Source of the DNA: Mycolicibacterium lutetiense
GTDB lineage: Bacteria; Actinomycetota; Actinomycetes; Mycobacteriales; Mycobacteriaceae
DNA length: 64,000 nucleotides
Direction: 5' to 3'
Assembly: GCF_017876775.1 (NCBI RefSeq)
Contig: NZ_JAGIOP010000001.1
Location: forward strand, 1,364,001 to 1,428,000
A program made the translations under genes and the position numbers. Positions 25,685-34,878 of this stretch are shown in pieces. The notes under the pieces are model-generated. The model saw only the letters and a list, made by a program, of their open reading frames with translations, was not told where the DNA came from and ran no database searches. The number at the start of each line of letters is the position of its first letter. Position 1 is the first letter of the stretch.

Positions 25685-26707
25685 GTGCCACACCCACCCC
25701 GCGCAGGCGCCCGCTACCACGGCGACCAGGCCGCATTGCCGGGCATGCTGGACTTCGCGGTGAACGTCCGCCCCGGTGGTCCGCCGTCCTGGCTGACCGA
25801 CCGGCTCGCGGCCCGGCTGCCCGACCTGGGCAGCTACCCGAGCCAGGCCGATCAGCTCCGCGCCGTCGAAGCCGTCGCGGCGCGCCACGGCCGAAGTGAA
25901 GACGAAGTGGCACTGCTGGCCGGTGGGGCCGAAGGATTTGCCCTGCTGGCCGGACTACAGCCACACCTGGCCGCACTGGTGGCCCCGTCGTTCACCGAAC
26001 CCGAAGCCGTGCTGGCCGCGGCCGGTGTGCCGATCCAGCACGTGGTGCTGCCGTTCCCGTTCACACTGGCGGGCAGTGCGGTGCCGGACGAGGCGGACCT
26101 GGTGGTGATCGGCAACCCGACCAATCCGACCGGGGTGCTGCACCCTGTCGACGCCATTCTGGCGCTGCGCCGGCCAGGCCGACTGGTGGTGGTGGACGAG
26201 GCATTCGCCGACGGCATTCCTGGCGCGGCCCAGACGCTGGCCGGAGAATCGCTGCCTGACGTGCTGGTGCTGCGCAGCCTGACAAAGACCTGGTCACTGG
26301 CCGGGCTACGGGTGGGATACGCGCTCGGTGCGCCCGACGTACTGGCCCGGCTCACCGCGCCGCGCCCGCACTGGCCGCTGGGCACCCTGCAACTGGAGGC
26401 CATCGCAGCGACCAGCAGCTCCGAAGCGGTGGCTGAGGCCGACACCGGGGCCCGTCGGCTCGCCGAACTTCGGGCCGCGATGGTCGCCGGGCTCGAGGCG
26501 CTCGGACTGGGCGTGGTGGCCGGCGAGGCGCCGTTTGTACTGTTCACCGTGCCCGACGCCGAGTTGATGCGAAAACATCTGGAAAGCAAAAGCATCGCAG
26601 TACGGCGTTGCGATACTTTCGTGGGCCTGCCGGATAATTACCTGCGTGCCGCGGTGCGGCCGGAATGGCCCGCACTCATCGACGCCATGACGGAGGTACT
26701 GCAATGA
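25685..26707 (+). CDS. cobC: PLP-dependent aminotransferase, CobC/HisC-like
   Basis: 340 aa fold type I enzyme. PLP-binding Lys is in [20 protein letters not shown]; the NPTNPTG loop and VDEAFAD carry the other cofactor contacts. The family includes L-threonine-O-phosphate decarboxylase (B12 linker) and histidinol-phosphate aminotransferase; the cobD neighbourhood favours the former, but motifs alone cannot decide. GTG start 6 nt after TAGTGT (25673-25678), so the mRNA is probably leaderless. ATGA overlap with the NIF3-like gene. Confidence 0.82.
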   Translation: MPHPPRAGARYHGDQAALPGMLDFAVNVRPGGPPSWLTDRLAARLPDLGSYPSQADQLRAVEAVAARHGRSEDEVALLAGGAEGFALLAGLQPHLAALVAPSFTEPEAVLAAAGVPIQHVVLPFPFTLAGSAVPDEADLVVIGNPTNPTGVLHPVDAILALRRPGRLVVVDEAFADGIPGAAQTLAGESLPDVLVLRSLTKTWSLAGLRVGYALGAPDVLARLTAPRPHWPLGTLQLEAIAATSSSEAVAEADTGARRLAELRAAMVAGLEALGLGVVAGEAPFVLFTVPDAELMRKHLESKSIAVRRCDTFVGLPDNYLRAAVRPEWPALIDAMTEVLQ

Positions 26708-27837
26708 GCGCGCGACCGGCCGGGGTGCCGTTGGCCGACGTGATCGCCGCCCTGGACGCGGCGTACCCGCCGCACCTGGCCCACGATTGGGACTCGGTCG
26801 GGTTGGTGTGCGGGGACCCCGACGAAACCGTCGAATCGGTGACGATCGCGGTCGACGCAACCGAAGCCGTGATCGACGAGGTGCCCGAGCGCGGTCTGCT
26901 GCTGGCCCACCATCCACTGCTGCTGCGCGGCGTGGACACGGTGGCCGCCGACACGGCCAAGGGCGCCCTGATCCACCGGCTGATCCGCACCGGACGGGCC
27001 CTGTTCAGCGCTCACACGAACGCGGATGCCGCGTCACCCGGAGTATCCGACGCATTGGCCGAGGCGCTGGGCCTGACTGTCGAGGCGGTGCTGTCGCCGG
27101 CGGCGCCGGGCCCCGACCTGGACAAATGGGTGGTGTTCGTGCCGGCCGCGCACGCGGTGAGAGTGCGGGCGGCGTTGTTCGACGCCGGAGCCGGGCGCAT
27201 CGGCGACTATTCGCACTGCAGTTGGAGCGTGCCCGGTACCGGGCAGTTCCTGCCGCACGACGGGGCCGCCCCGGCCATCGGCGAGGTGGGCACCGTCGAG
27301 CAGGTGGCCGAGGACCGGGTGGAGGTGATCGCGCCCTCGCGGCTGCGCGCTACCATCCTGTCCGCCCTGCGGGCCGCCCATCCCTACGAGGAACCGGCCT
27401 TCGACATCATCGCGCTGGCGCCGATCCCCGGCGACGTGGGAATCGGCCGGATCGGGCGCTTGAACCGGCCAGAGCCGTTGTCGGCCTTCGCCTCCCGGGT
27501 ACGGGTCGCGCTGCCGGCCACCTCGTGGGGGGTGCGGACCTCGGGGGATCCCGACGCCATCGTGTCGCGGGTCGCGGTGTGCGGGGGAGCGGGCGACTCG
27601 CTGTTGGGCACGGTGGCCCGTACCGATGTACAGGCTTACGTCACCTCAGATTTACGGCACCATCCCGCCGACGAGCATCGACGCGCCTCACCGGTCGCGC
27701 TCGTCGACGTGGCGCATTGGGCCACCGAGTTCCCCTGGTGCGCCCAGGCCGCCGGAGTGCTGAACGGGCAGTTCGGTGACGCACTTGAGGTGCGGGTGTC
27801 CTCGGTGCGCACCGACCCGTGGAACGTCGAGTGCTGA
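26704..27837 (+). CDS. NIF3-like dinuclear metal-binding protein (GTP cyclohydrolase I type 2 family)
   Basis: 377 aa. Metal-binding pieces are visible: [16 protein letters not shown] near the N-terminus, [25 protein letters not shown], and ATEFPW with VDVAHW near the C-terminus. An inserted PII-like central domain ([21 protein letters not shown] to [12 protein letters not shown]) marks the longer bacterial form. Biochemical role unresolved in the family. ATG overlaps the cobC-like stop. Counterpart of Rv2230c. The operon continues into the zinc-ribbon gene after 55 bp. Confidence 0.87.
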   Translation: MSARPAGVPLADVIAALDAAYPPHLAHDWDSVGLVCGDPDETVESVTIAVDATEAVIDEVPERGLLLAHHPLLLRGVDTVAADTAKGALIHRLIRTGRALFSAHTNADAASPGVSDALAEALGLTVEAVLSPAAPGPDLDKWVVFVPAAHAVRVRAALFDAGAGRIGDYSHCSWSVPGTGQFLPHDGAAPAIGEVGTVEQVAEDRVEVIAPSRLRATILSALRAAHPYEEPAFDIIALAPIPGDVGIGRIGRLNRPEPLSAFASRVRVALPATSWGVRTSGDPDAIVSRVAVCGGAGDSLLGTVARTDVQAYVTSDLRHHPADEHRRASPVALVDVAHWATEFPWCAQAAGVLNGQFGDALEVRVSSVRTDPWNVEC

Positions 27838-27892
27838 CCCGCAGTAAACGTATCAACGCAGAAAAATCCTATAGCTACATGAAAGTCAGGGC

Positions 27893-28621
27893 ATGAAAGC
27901 CGAAGTAAAACAACAACGTTCGCTTCTCGCGCTGACCGAGGTCGATGCCGAACTCGGGCGCCTCGAGCACCGCGCCAAGCACCTGGCCGAACAGAAGAAG
28001 GTCGACGAGGCGCAGGCTGAGTACGCCGCCGCAGGCGACGGGGTGGGCGTTCTGGGTATCGCCCTGGAAGACCTGGAAGCCCAGGTGACCAAGCTCGAAG
28101 GTGAGATCGACTCGGTCCGTCAGCGTGAGGACCGCGACCGCAAGCTGATCGACGGTGGCACGGTCGGCGCCAAGCAGGTTGCCGAGATTCAGCATGAGCT
28201 GGAAACCTTGCAGCGCAGGCAATCCAGCCTGGAGGACTCCCTGCTGGAGCTGATGGAACGCCGCGAGGAACTGTCGGGGCAGCAGGCCGCGGCGTCGCAA
28301 CGCATCGACGAGATGCAGGCCGCGCTGTCGGCGGCCCAGCAGGCCCGCGATGCCGCACTGGTGGAAATCGACGCGGCCAAGCATCAGGCCGCGACTCGTC
28401 GGGCAGGTCTGGTCGGTCTCATCGATCCCGAACTCGTCGATCTCTACGAACGGCAGCGGTCCCGCGGCGGGGCGGGGGCCGGACTGCTGCAGGGCCGGCG
28501 CTGCGGTGCCTGCCGGATCGAGATCGACCGCGGCGAGAGCGCCCGGATCGCCGCGGCCGCCGAAGACGACGTACTGCGCTGCCCGGAGTGCGGAGCAATC
28601 CTGTTGCGGTTCAAACAGTGA
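27893..28621 (+). CDS. Coiled-coil protein with C-terminal zinc ribbon
   Basis: 242 aa. Residues about 5-170 form a long heptad-rich coiled coil (many EALE/QRQSSLEDSLLELMERREEL stretches); the C-terminus is a C4 zinc ribbon with CGAC and CPEC pairs (RRCGACRIEID and LRCPECGAILL). Homologues (CT398/FlgZ-like family) are proposed scaffold or regulatory proteins of unknown function. ATG start. The TGA overlaps the GTG of the RNase HI gene (GTGA), so the NIF3-zinc ribbon-RNase H block is an operon. Counterpart of Rv2229c. Confidence 0.87.
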   Translation: MKAEVKQQRSLLALTEVDAELGRLEHRAKHLAEQKKVDEAQAEYAAAGDGVGVLGIALEDLEAQVTKLEGEIDSVRQREDRDRKLIDGGTVGAKQVAEIQHELETLQRRQSSLEDSLLELMERREELSGQQAAASQRIDEMQAALSAAQQARDAALVEIDAAKHQAATRRAGLVGLIDPELVDLYERQRSRGGAGAGLLQGRRCGACRIEIDRGESARIAAAAEDDVLRCPECGAILLRFKQ

Positions 28622-29697
28622 AGGTTCTCGTCGAGGCCGACGGCGGGTCCCGGGGAAATCCCGGACCGGCGGGCTACGGCACGGTGGTGTTCGATGCCGA
28701 GCACGCCGCGGTATTGGCCGAACGCAAGGAAGCGATCGGCCGAGCCACCAACAACGTCGCCGAATATCGCGGCCTGATCGCCGGTCTGGAGGCCGCCGCC
28801 GAACTCGGCGCGGCCGAGGTGGCGGTGTCGATGGATTCCAAACTCGTCGTGGAACAGATGTCGGGGCGCTGGAAGGTCAAGCATCCCGATCTGATTCCGC
28901 TGCAGCGTCGAGGGGCTGAGCTGGCCGCGGGTTTCGATCGGGTCAGCTACTCGTGGATTCCACGGGAGCGCAACAGCCATGCCGACCGGCTGGCCAACGA
29001 AGCGATGGACGCAGCCGCGGGCATCGTCGACGCGAAGCCCGCCGCCGAGGTCGCGCTGTCCGCGCCCGGGTGGACCGGCGCCACCGGATCTCCCACCCGG
29101 CTGTTGCTGCTGCGCCACGGCCAGACCGAATTATCCATCGCGCGGAGGTATTCGGGGCGTGGCAATCCGGTGCTGACCGAGGAAGGGCGCAGGCAGGCCG
29201 ATGCCGCCGCGCGCTATCTGGGCGCACGCGGGGGAGTCGCGGCGGTGGTCAGCTCGCCGCTGGAGCGGGCGTATGAGACGGCTGCGGCGGCGGGCAAGGC
29301 CCTCGGTGTCGATGTCCGTGTCGACGACGACCTGATCGAAACAGACTTCGGCGAGTGGGAAGGATTGACGTTCGCCGAAGCCGCGCAACGGGATCCGGAA
29401 CTACACCGGCGCTGGCTGCGTGACACCAGCGTCGAGCCGCCCGGTGGCGAGAGCTTCGATGCCGTCGCACACCGGGTCCGTCGGGCCCGCGACCGGATCA
29501 TCGCCGAGTACGGTGACGCAACGGTTCTCGTGGTGTCACACGTGACGCCGATCAAGACCATCCTGCGGCTGGCGCTGGACGCCGGTGAGGGCATCCTCTA
29601 CCGGCTGCACCTGGATCTGGCCTCGCTGTCGATCGCCGAGTTCTACTCCGACGGAGGTTCATCGGTGCGGCTGGTGAACCAGACCGCCTACCTGTAA
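28618..29697 (+). CDS. Bifunctional RNase HI / histidine phosphatase
   Basis: 359 aa. Residues 1 to about 135 are an RNase HI domain (VEADGGSRGNPGPAGYG with catalytic Asp, Glu in NNVAEYRGLIAGLEAA, Asp in VSMDSKLVVEQM, and RERNSHADRLANEAMD), which degrades RNA in RNA-DNA hybrids. Residues from about 160 are a phosphoglycerate mutase-like phosphatase with LLRHGQTELS and VVSHVTPIKTILR, related to alpha-ribazole phosphatase CobC. M. tuberculosis Rv2228c has the same architecture. The GTG start overlaps the previous stop. Confidence 0.93.
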   Translation: MKVLVEADGGSRGNPGPAGYGTVVFDAEHAAVLAERKEAIGRATNNVAEYRGLIAGLEAAAELGAAEVAVSMDSKLVVEQMSGRWKVKHPDLIPLQRRGAELAAGFDRVSYSWIPRERNSHADRLANEAMDAAAGIVDAKPAAEVALSAPGWTGATGSPTRLLLLRHGQTELSIARRYSGRGNPVLTEEGRRQADAAARYLGARGGVAAVVSSPLERAYETAAAAGKALGVDVRVDDDLIETDFGEWEGLTFAEAAQRDPELHRRWLRDTSVEPPGGESFDAVAHRVRRARDRIIAEYGDATVLVVSHVTPIKTILRLALDAGEGILYRLHLDLASLSIAEFYSDGGSSVRLVNQTAYL

Positions 29698-29698
29698 G

Positions 29699-30280
29699 TC
29701 AGGCGTGCAGGTGTAGTTGCTCGCCGTGCGGGCCGAGGATGGTGATCGCCTCGACCGGGCCGTCCACGGCCCCGAACCAGTGCGGTGTCCAGGTCGAGAA
29801 TTCCACGGCCTCACCGGGATTGACGACGAAGTCCTGTTCGCCCAGGATCAGGCGCAGCTGTCCGGACAGGACGTACATCCAGTCGCGACCCTCGTGGACG
29901 GGGAATTCGGCGGGCGGCTTGCGGCGCTTGGCGCTGATCCGGATCTTGTAGGCGTGCAGGCCGCCCGCCGGGCCCTGCCGGGTCAACGGCCAGTACGTGA
30001 TGTCGTGGTGGGTGTGTGAGCTGCCGGTGACGCGGGGGTCCTCGGCCTGCGGTGCGCGCAGCAACTCGTCGGTGGTCACCGACAGTGCGGCGGCCAGGCG
30101 GGGCAGGTGGTCCAGGGCCAGTCGGCGTTTACCCGATTCCAGCCGGCTCAGCGTGGAGACGTCGATCTGTGCGCGGCGGGCGACGTCTTCGAGGGTGAGC
30201 CCGCGTTCGGCCCGCAACTCGCGCAGACGACTCCGGACCACGGCGTCGATGTCGGCGGGATCGACTGATTTTGCCTCCAT
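29699..30280 (-). CDS. XRE-type regulator with C-terminal cupin domain
   Basis: 193 aa. The N-terminal helix-turn-helix reads LRAERGLTLEDVARRAQIDVSTLSRLESGKR (about residues 22-52). The C-terminal cupin barrel (residues about 110-190) has FPVHEGRDWMYVLSGQLRLILG and VEFSTWTPHWFGAV, probably binding a metal or small ligand. Convergent with the RNase H gene, with stops separated by one base, and divergent from the oxidoreductase-methyltransferase fusion, whose promoter it probably controls. The start codon lies within the left arm of an inverted repeat, suggesting autoregulation. Confidence 0.88.
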   Translation of the reverse strand: MEAKSVDPADIDAVVRSRLRELRAERGLTLEDVARRAQIDVSTLSRLESGKRRLALDHLPRLAAALSVTTDELLRAPQAEDPRVTGSSHTHHDITYWPLTRQGPAGGLHAYKIRISAKRRKPPAEFPVHEGRDWMYVLSGQLRLILGEQDFVVNPGEAVEFSTWTPHWFGAVDGPVEAITILGPHGEQLHLHA

Positions 30281-30306
30281 GGCAAATCAGCTTGGCATTT
30301 TGCCAT
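30279..30306. promoter_or_regulatory. Operator-like repeats between xre-cupin and fusion gene
   Basis: ATGGCAAA (30279-30286) and TTTGCCAT (30299-30306) are perfect inverted arms; a further TGGCA (30293-30297) pairs with TGCCA (30301-30305). Three TGGCA-type half-sites in the 47-bp divergent gap point to cooperative binding by the XRE-cupin protein. Confidence 0.65.
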
Positions 30307-30327
30307 GTATTGGGCAACCTGGAGGGC

Positions 30328-31881
30328 ATGGACAACATCTGGGATTGCGTCATCGTCGGCGGCGGGGCCGCCGGGTTGAGTGCGGCGCTGGTACTGGGCC
30401 GGGCCCGGCGCCGCGTGCTGCTGGTCGACGCGGGAGATCAAAGCAACCTGGCCGCACACGGAATCGGCGGCCTGCTCGCCAGCGATGGCCGCCCACCCGC
30501 TGAGCTCTACTCCGCGGGCCGCGCCGAGTTGGCTGCCTACCCCACGGTCGAGGTGCGTACCGGCGAGGTCGTCACGGGCGAGCCGGGTTTTGTGCTGGAG
30601 CTGGCCGACGGCACCCGCGAGCGCGCCAGGACGGTGCTGCTGGCCACCGGCATGGAGTACCGGCCGCCGAACATCGCCGGGCTCGAAGCACTGTGGGGCG
30701 ACTCGGTTTTCCACTGCCCGTTCTGCCACGGCTGGGAGATGCGGGATGCGCCGGTCGCCGTCATCGCGCAGGGGGATCGCGCCGTGCACTCGGCGTTGAT
30801 GATGCGCGGCTGGACCGAAGACCTGATGGTGCTCACCAACGGCGACAGCGGCCTGGACGACGCACAGGTCAAGGCGCTGGACGCCGCCGGAATCGGCATC
30901 GACGAGCGGCTGATCGCCCAGTTCGTAGCGGACGACGGCGAACTGGCTGCGGTGGAGTTCACCGACGGCGCCCGCCTGGCCCGGCGCGGCGCGTTGGTTG
31001 CCGCCACGCTGCACCAACGTTCACTGCTGGCCACGCACCTCGGCGCCGTTTCGGCACCCGGGCCGATCGCCGTGGACGCACTCGTCGTCGACGCGTTCGC
31101 CCGCACCTCGGTGCCAGGGCTTTTCGCCGCAGGCGATCTGGGCGCCCAGATGCCTCAGGTGGCCACAGCGGTGGCGTCGGGCAGTCAGGCCGGCGCCGCC
31201 GTCGTGCAATACCTGCTCGGCGAAGACGTCGGCCTACCGGTGCCGCCGTGGCCCGCCCAGACCGCCGTCACCGCCCAGTACTGGGAACGGCACTACGGGC
31301 AGCGCGGCCGCATCTGGAGTGGCCGCGTCAACGCCCAGCTGGCGAAGATCGCCGCGGATCTGCCCGCCGGCCGGGCCCTCGATCTGGGCTGCGGCGAGGG
31401 CGGTGACTCCGTGTGGTTGGCCGAACAGGGCTGGCAGGTCACGGGAGTCGACGTCTCCGACACCGCGCTCGCGCGGGCCTTGGCCGAAGCGCAGGACCGC
31501 GGCGTGGCCGACCGCACCACGTTCGAACGCCACGACCTGTCCGAGAGCATCCCGGACGGCGGCTTCGATCTGGTCTCGGCTCAGTTCCTGCAGTCGCCGA
31601 TTGCGATGGACCGCGCCGAAGTGCTGCGTCGGGCCGCCGGCGCGGTGGCCGACGGCGGTCTGTTGGTCATCGTCGATCATGGGGCCGCACCGCCCTGGGC
31701 GCCCGAGCATGTCCGGAGGTTCCCGTTCCCCAGCGCCGACGAGGTCGTCGACTCACTGAACCTCGATGCCACGCAATGGGAACGCGTCCGGGTGGGTACC
31801 GATGAGCGGGAAGCGACGGGGCCGGACGGGCAGCCCGGAACCCTGATCGACAACGTGATGGTGCTCCGCCGCAGAGGCTAG
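30328..31881 (+). CDS. Thioredoxin reductase-like flavoprotein fused to class I SAM methyltransferase
   Basis: 517 aa. Residues 1 to about 300 are a thioredoxin reductase-fold flavoprotein: FAD loop VIVGGGAAGLSAALVLGRAR, dithiol CPFC in FHCPFCHGWEM, and the second FAD contact GLFAAGDLGAQMPQ. The usual NADPH loop GxGxxA is degenerate (VAVIAQGDRAVHSAL), as in dithiol oxidases that use oxygen. Residues from about 320 are a methyltransferase with SAM motif ALDLGCGEGGDSVWLAEQGW, similar to TehB/thiopurine methyltransferase types. The fusion suggests oxidation and S-methylation of one thiol substrate (inference). ATG follows GGAGG; divergent from the XRE-cupin gene. Confidence 0.87.
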   Translation: MDNIWDCVIVGGGAAGLSAALVLGRARRRVLLVDAGDQSNLAAHGIGGLLASDGRPPAELYSAGRAELAAYPTVEVRTGEVVTGEPGFVLELADGTRERARTVLLATGMEYRPPNIAGLEALWGDSVFHCPFCHGWEMRDAPVAVIAQGDRAVHSALMMRGWTEDLMVLTNGDSGLDDAQVKALDAAGIGIDERLIAQFVADDGELAAVEFTDGARLARRGALVAATLHQRSLLATHLGAVSAPGPIAVDALVVDAFARTSVPGLFAAGDLGAQMPQVATAVASGSQAGAAVVQYLLGEDVGLPVPPWPAQTAVTAQYWERHYGQRGRIWSGRVNAQLAKIAADLPAGRALDLGCGEGGDSVWLAEQGWQVTGVDVSDTALARALAEAQDRGVADRTTFERHDLSESIPDGGFDLVSAQFLQSPIAMDRAEVLRRAAGAVADGGLLVIVDHGAAPPWAPEHVRRFPFPSADEVVDSLNLDATQWERVRVGTDEREATGPDGQPGTLIDNVMVLRRRG

Positions 31882-31939
31882 GTCGGGTGTCAGATGAACA
31901 GCTTGGGGCGCAGCGCCATTCACATTGAGTAGACACGCT

Positions 31940-31986
31940 CTATACCGAGGATCGCTGCTCGATGCTGACTGCGATCCTCGGCATAG
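31940..31986. terminator. Hairpin between convergent fusion gene and VOC gene
   Basis: Two 16-nt arms (31940-31955, 31971-31986; core CCGAGGATCGC) pair with one mismatch around a 15-nt loop. It lies between convergent stops at 31881 and 32004 and probably terminates both transcripts. Confidence 0.65.
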
Positions 31987-32003
31987 ACACCGAACGCGCC
32001 GAC

Positions 32004-32423
32004 TTAGTCGGTGCGCTGGGTCAGCCGGATGCTGTTGCCCGACGGGTCACGGAAGCCCGAGTCGATGCCGTAGGGCATCTGGTTCGGCGGTTCGGTGAAT
32101 TCGACGCCGCGGGCGCTCAGCTCCTCGTAGCTCTTCTGGCAATCGTCGGTAGTCAGAAACACCGTGCCCGCGAAGCCTTTTGCGGTCAGATCCTGAACCT
32201 GCTTGCGGGTGGATTCATCCATCACCGGCTCGCCGGGCACGGCCATCAGCACGATGCCCACGTCGTCCTGCCCGGGCGGGCCGACCGTGACCCATCGAAA
32301 GGCGCCCATCTCCTCAGGGAACGAAACATCTTCGCGCACTTCCATTCCGACCTTCTCGGTCCAGAATTTCAGTGCGACTTCCTGATCGTGAACCCACAGG
32401 TGTGTGTATGCGATTTTCATCAT
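32004..32423 (-). CDS. VOC-family protein (glyoxalase/dioxygenase fold)
   Basis: 139 aa. KIAYTHLWVHDQEVALKFWTEKVG is the first VOC module with a His, and GFRDPSGNSIRL the C-terminal module. The Glu usual near the end is replaced (SIRLTQRTD), so the metal set may be incomplete. Two ATGs (32423, 32420) are possible starts. Ten bases downstream of the AraC gene, on the same strand, so probably an operon. Substrate unknown. Confidence 0.82.
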   Translation of the reverse strand: MMKIAYTHLWVHDQEVALKFWTEKVGMEVREDVSFPEEMGAFRWVTVGPPGQDDVGIVLMAVPGEPVMDESTRKQVQDLTAKGFAGTVFLTTDDCQKSYEELSARGVEFTEPPNQMPYGIDSGFRDPSGNSIRLTQRTD

Positions 32424-32433
32424 GGGCCTGACG

Positions 32434-32886
32434 CTACGTTCGGTCGGGCCCCGTCGTCTTCTCCGTTTGTGCTGTCTTCGCCCGACCCGGATGGGCACGC
32501 CGGGTATCCCGCGCCAGGATGCAACTGGGCACCGGAGCGCGGAGCATCGCCGACGGCAGGCCGGCCCGGTAGGCCGCCGGCGGCCTGCCGTACACCCGCG
32601 CGAAGCTCGTCGTGAACGAACCGACACTCTGCAGGCCGACCATCACGCAGATGTCGGCGACCGAACGATCGGTGTTGCGCAGCAGTGCCGCGGCCCGCTC
32701 GAGCCGCCGGCTCTGCAGGTAGGCCCGTGGCGACTCGCCGAAGGTACGGGTGAACATCCGGCTGAAATGCGCCCGGGACAATCCGGCGGCTGCCGCGAGG
32801 TCGTCGACGGTGATCGGATCCGCATAACGGGCGTCCGCCAGGTCTTTCGCGCGGAGCAAATATCGTGCCGGTGGCACCTGTGGCAT
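32434..32886 (-). CDS. AraC-family regulator, DNA-binding domain only
   Basis: 150 aa from ATG 32886. Consists almost only of the double helix-turn-helix of AraC/XylS proteins: ITVDDLAAAAGLSRAHFSRMFTRTFGESPRAYLQSRRLERAAALL and the second motif SVADICVMVGLQSVGSFTTSFARVYGRPPAAYR. No separate effector-binding domain is present, so it may respond to protein partners or act constitutively. TACCCT ends 7 nt before the ATG, predicting a leaderless mRNA and supporting this start over 32940. Co-transcribed with the VOC gene; divergent from rnpB by only 24 bp. Confidence 0.85.
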   Translation of the reverse strand: MPQVPPARYLLRAKDLADARYADPITVDDLAAAAGLSRAHFSRMFTRTFGESPRAYLQSRRLERAAALLRNTDRSVADICVMVGLQSVGSFTTSFARVYGRPPAAYRAGLPSAMLRAPVPSCILARDTRRAHPGRAKTAQTEKTTGPDRT

Positions 32887-32893
32887 GCAATTG

Positions 32894-32903
32894 AGGGTAC
32901 GGT
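32894..32903. promoter_or_regulatory. Overlapping divergent -10 elements, araC-type gene and rnpB
   Basis: TACGGT (32898-32903, plus strand) ends 7 nt before the presumed rnpB 5' end; TACCCT (minus strand, 32899-32894) ends 7 nt before the AraC ATG. The two hexamers share the TA step at 32898-32899, so the two start sites cannot be used at the same time. Confidence 0.55.
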
Positions 32904-32910
32904 GATCAGC

Positions 32911-33327
<417 letters not shown>

Positions 33328-33344
33328 CCCCAGCCCTCGGGCCC

Positions 33345-34841
33345 CTAGTGGGCCTTGCGCACCGCCTTGGCCAGCTTCTTCAGCGCGTCGTCCAGCAGCG
33401 CCCGGGACTGCTGAGCGGTGTCGTGCTCCTGTTGGTAGAGCAGCCCGTAGGTGAAGGTGTCTTCACCGGCGGCATGTGCGGCATCGGCCTGGGTGCTCAG
33501 ATGCGCCTTGCTCACCACGCTGTCCTGGTGGTCGCCCAGCAAGGTCTGGATGCTCTTCGCCCGATCGGACACCTTGTCTGCCCCGGTGGCCGCCGCGGTG
33601 TAACGAAGCCGCTTGGCGCCCTTGCGAATCCGGTGTAGCGCCTCGTCCTTTTCCTCGGCGCTGGCATCGTCGGCCGCCACCGCCGCGGCAGCCTTGGCGG
33701 CCTTGCGAACCCGCTTGTACGCGGCGTCGATGGATACGGAAGTTGCAGCGGCGTCCGTGGATTCCGGCTTTTCGGCGCTGACCAACTCCTCCAGAGCGTC
33801 CAGCAGTCGGAAGTAGCGCGGCGACCGTATCGCCAGCAGCGAACGACGCCAGCCCGCGGTGTAGCGGCGGTTGGCACCCTCGACGAGTCGCTGGCGCACC
33901 GGGCCCCGGATCAGCTCGGCGGGCATCTCATCGAGCGCGCGCTGGTAGCGCTCACCCAGCACCTCGGCATCGCGGGCCACCCCCAGCACCGCGGCCAACG
34001 CCCGCAATTCGTCGAGCACCCAGCCGTCGTCGTCCAGTCCGAACGAGTCCTTGGATTCCTGCAGCAGGCTGCGGATCTTGCGGGTCGTCACCCGCATCTG
34101 ATGTACCGAGTCGTAGGCATCGGCACGTACGGCACGGTCCCACAGCAACAGCTGGTCGACCTGCTCGGCGATGGCCCGGAGCACCGGATCGGCCGGGGGA
34201 CTCGGGGCCGGGGCCTGATCGGTGCCCAGCACCTTGGCCAGCTTCGAACCATGCCCGGCCGGCTCCGCCCCGGCATCGGCCAGCCGATTCGCCAGCCGAT
34301 CCATCAGATCGTCGGGTGCATCGGCGATGAGGAGCTCCAACTCCCACTCCCGCCAACTTTGTTGATCGGCTTCCTGTCCGGTGGCCGATGCGGTCACCCG
34401 GTCATCGCAGAACTCGGCCAGTGCGACGCCGTCGGCTCCGTGCAGGACCTCGACGCTGCGCTCGGTGCTGATCCGGGCCACCGGAGCCAGCGGACGATCC
34501 CGGACGATCGCCAGCACGATGTCGCGCAGATCCTCGGGCACCGTGTCGGTACCGGCGCCCAGCGGCGTACGGATCTCGGTGCGGGTGTCGACGCCGGCCG
34601 GAAGCTTCAGGTGCCAGCCCGCATCGGCGCCGCCGGTGCGGCGCCGCAACGTGATGCGATGTGCGGCAAGGTCGCGATCCGGGGTGTCGAAATACACCGC
34701 GTCCAGATGCTGCGTTTGAGTGCGCTCAACCTCGGCGACGGCCGACAATCCCTCGAACGACGGCGAGACGGTGCCTTCGGTGACGGCGAACTTCCGCTCG
34801 ATTTCGGTGTACCTCGCGGTATGCGAACTGCCGGGGGCCAT
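33345..34841 (-). CDS. CYTH and CHAD domain protein
   Basis: 498 aa. The N-terminal CYTH domain (residues about 10-200) starts with YTEIERKFAV (ExExK motif) and forms a triphosphate tunnel. The C-terminal CHAD domain (about 220-490) has conserved His/Arg/Lys helices such as DSVHQMRVTTRKIRSLLQ and EALHRIRKGAKRLRYTA, a polyphosphate-binding helical domain. Likely involved in polyphosphate or triphosphate metabolism. ATG at 34841 is chosen because AAGGTGA lies just upstream; the longer form to 34895 is rejected. Counterpart of Rv2226. Its stop is 17 bp from the 3' end of rnpB. Confidence 0.87.
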   Translation of the reverse strand: MAPGSSHTARYTEIERKFAVTEGTVSPSFEGLSAVAEVERTQTQHLDAVYFDTPDRDLAAHRITLRRRTGGADAGWHLKLPAGVDTRTEIRTPLGAGTDTVPEDLRDIVLAIVRDRPLAPVARISTERSVEVLHGADGVALAEFCDDRVTASATGQEADQQSWREWELELLIADAPDDLMDRLANRLADAGAEPAGHGSKLAKVLGTDQAPAPSPPADPVLRAIAEQVDQLLLWDRAVRADAYDSVHQMRVTTRKIRSLLQESKDSFGLDDDGWVLDELRALAAVLGVARDAEVLGERYQRALDEMPAELIRGPVRQRLVEGANRRYTAGWRRSLLAIRSPRYFRLLDALEELVSAEKPESTDAAATSVSIDAAYKRVRKAAKAAAAVAADDASAEEKDEALHRIRKGAKRLRYTAAATGADKVSDRAKSIQTLLGDHQDSVVSKAHLSTQADAAHAAGEDTFTYGLLYQQEHDTAQQSRALLDDALKKLAKAVRKAH

Positions 34842-34878
34842 AGTCACCTTCGCTCTGCACCGGAGGCGGGAGATCGGA

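Noticed and set aside
25610..25888. N-terminal extension of the PtkA-like protein
   Set aside because: Overlaps the divergent cobC-like coding start and has no separate initiation signal; kept only as an open question in the findings.
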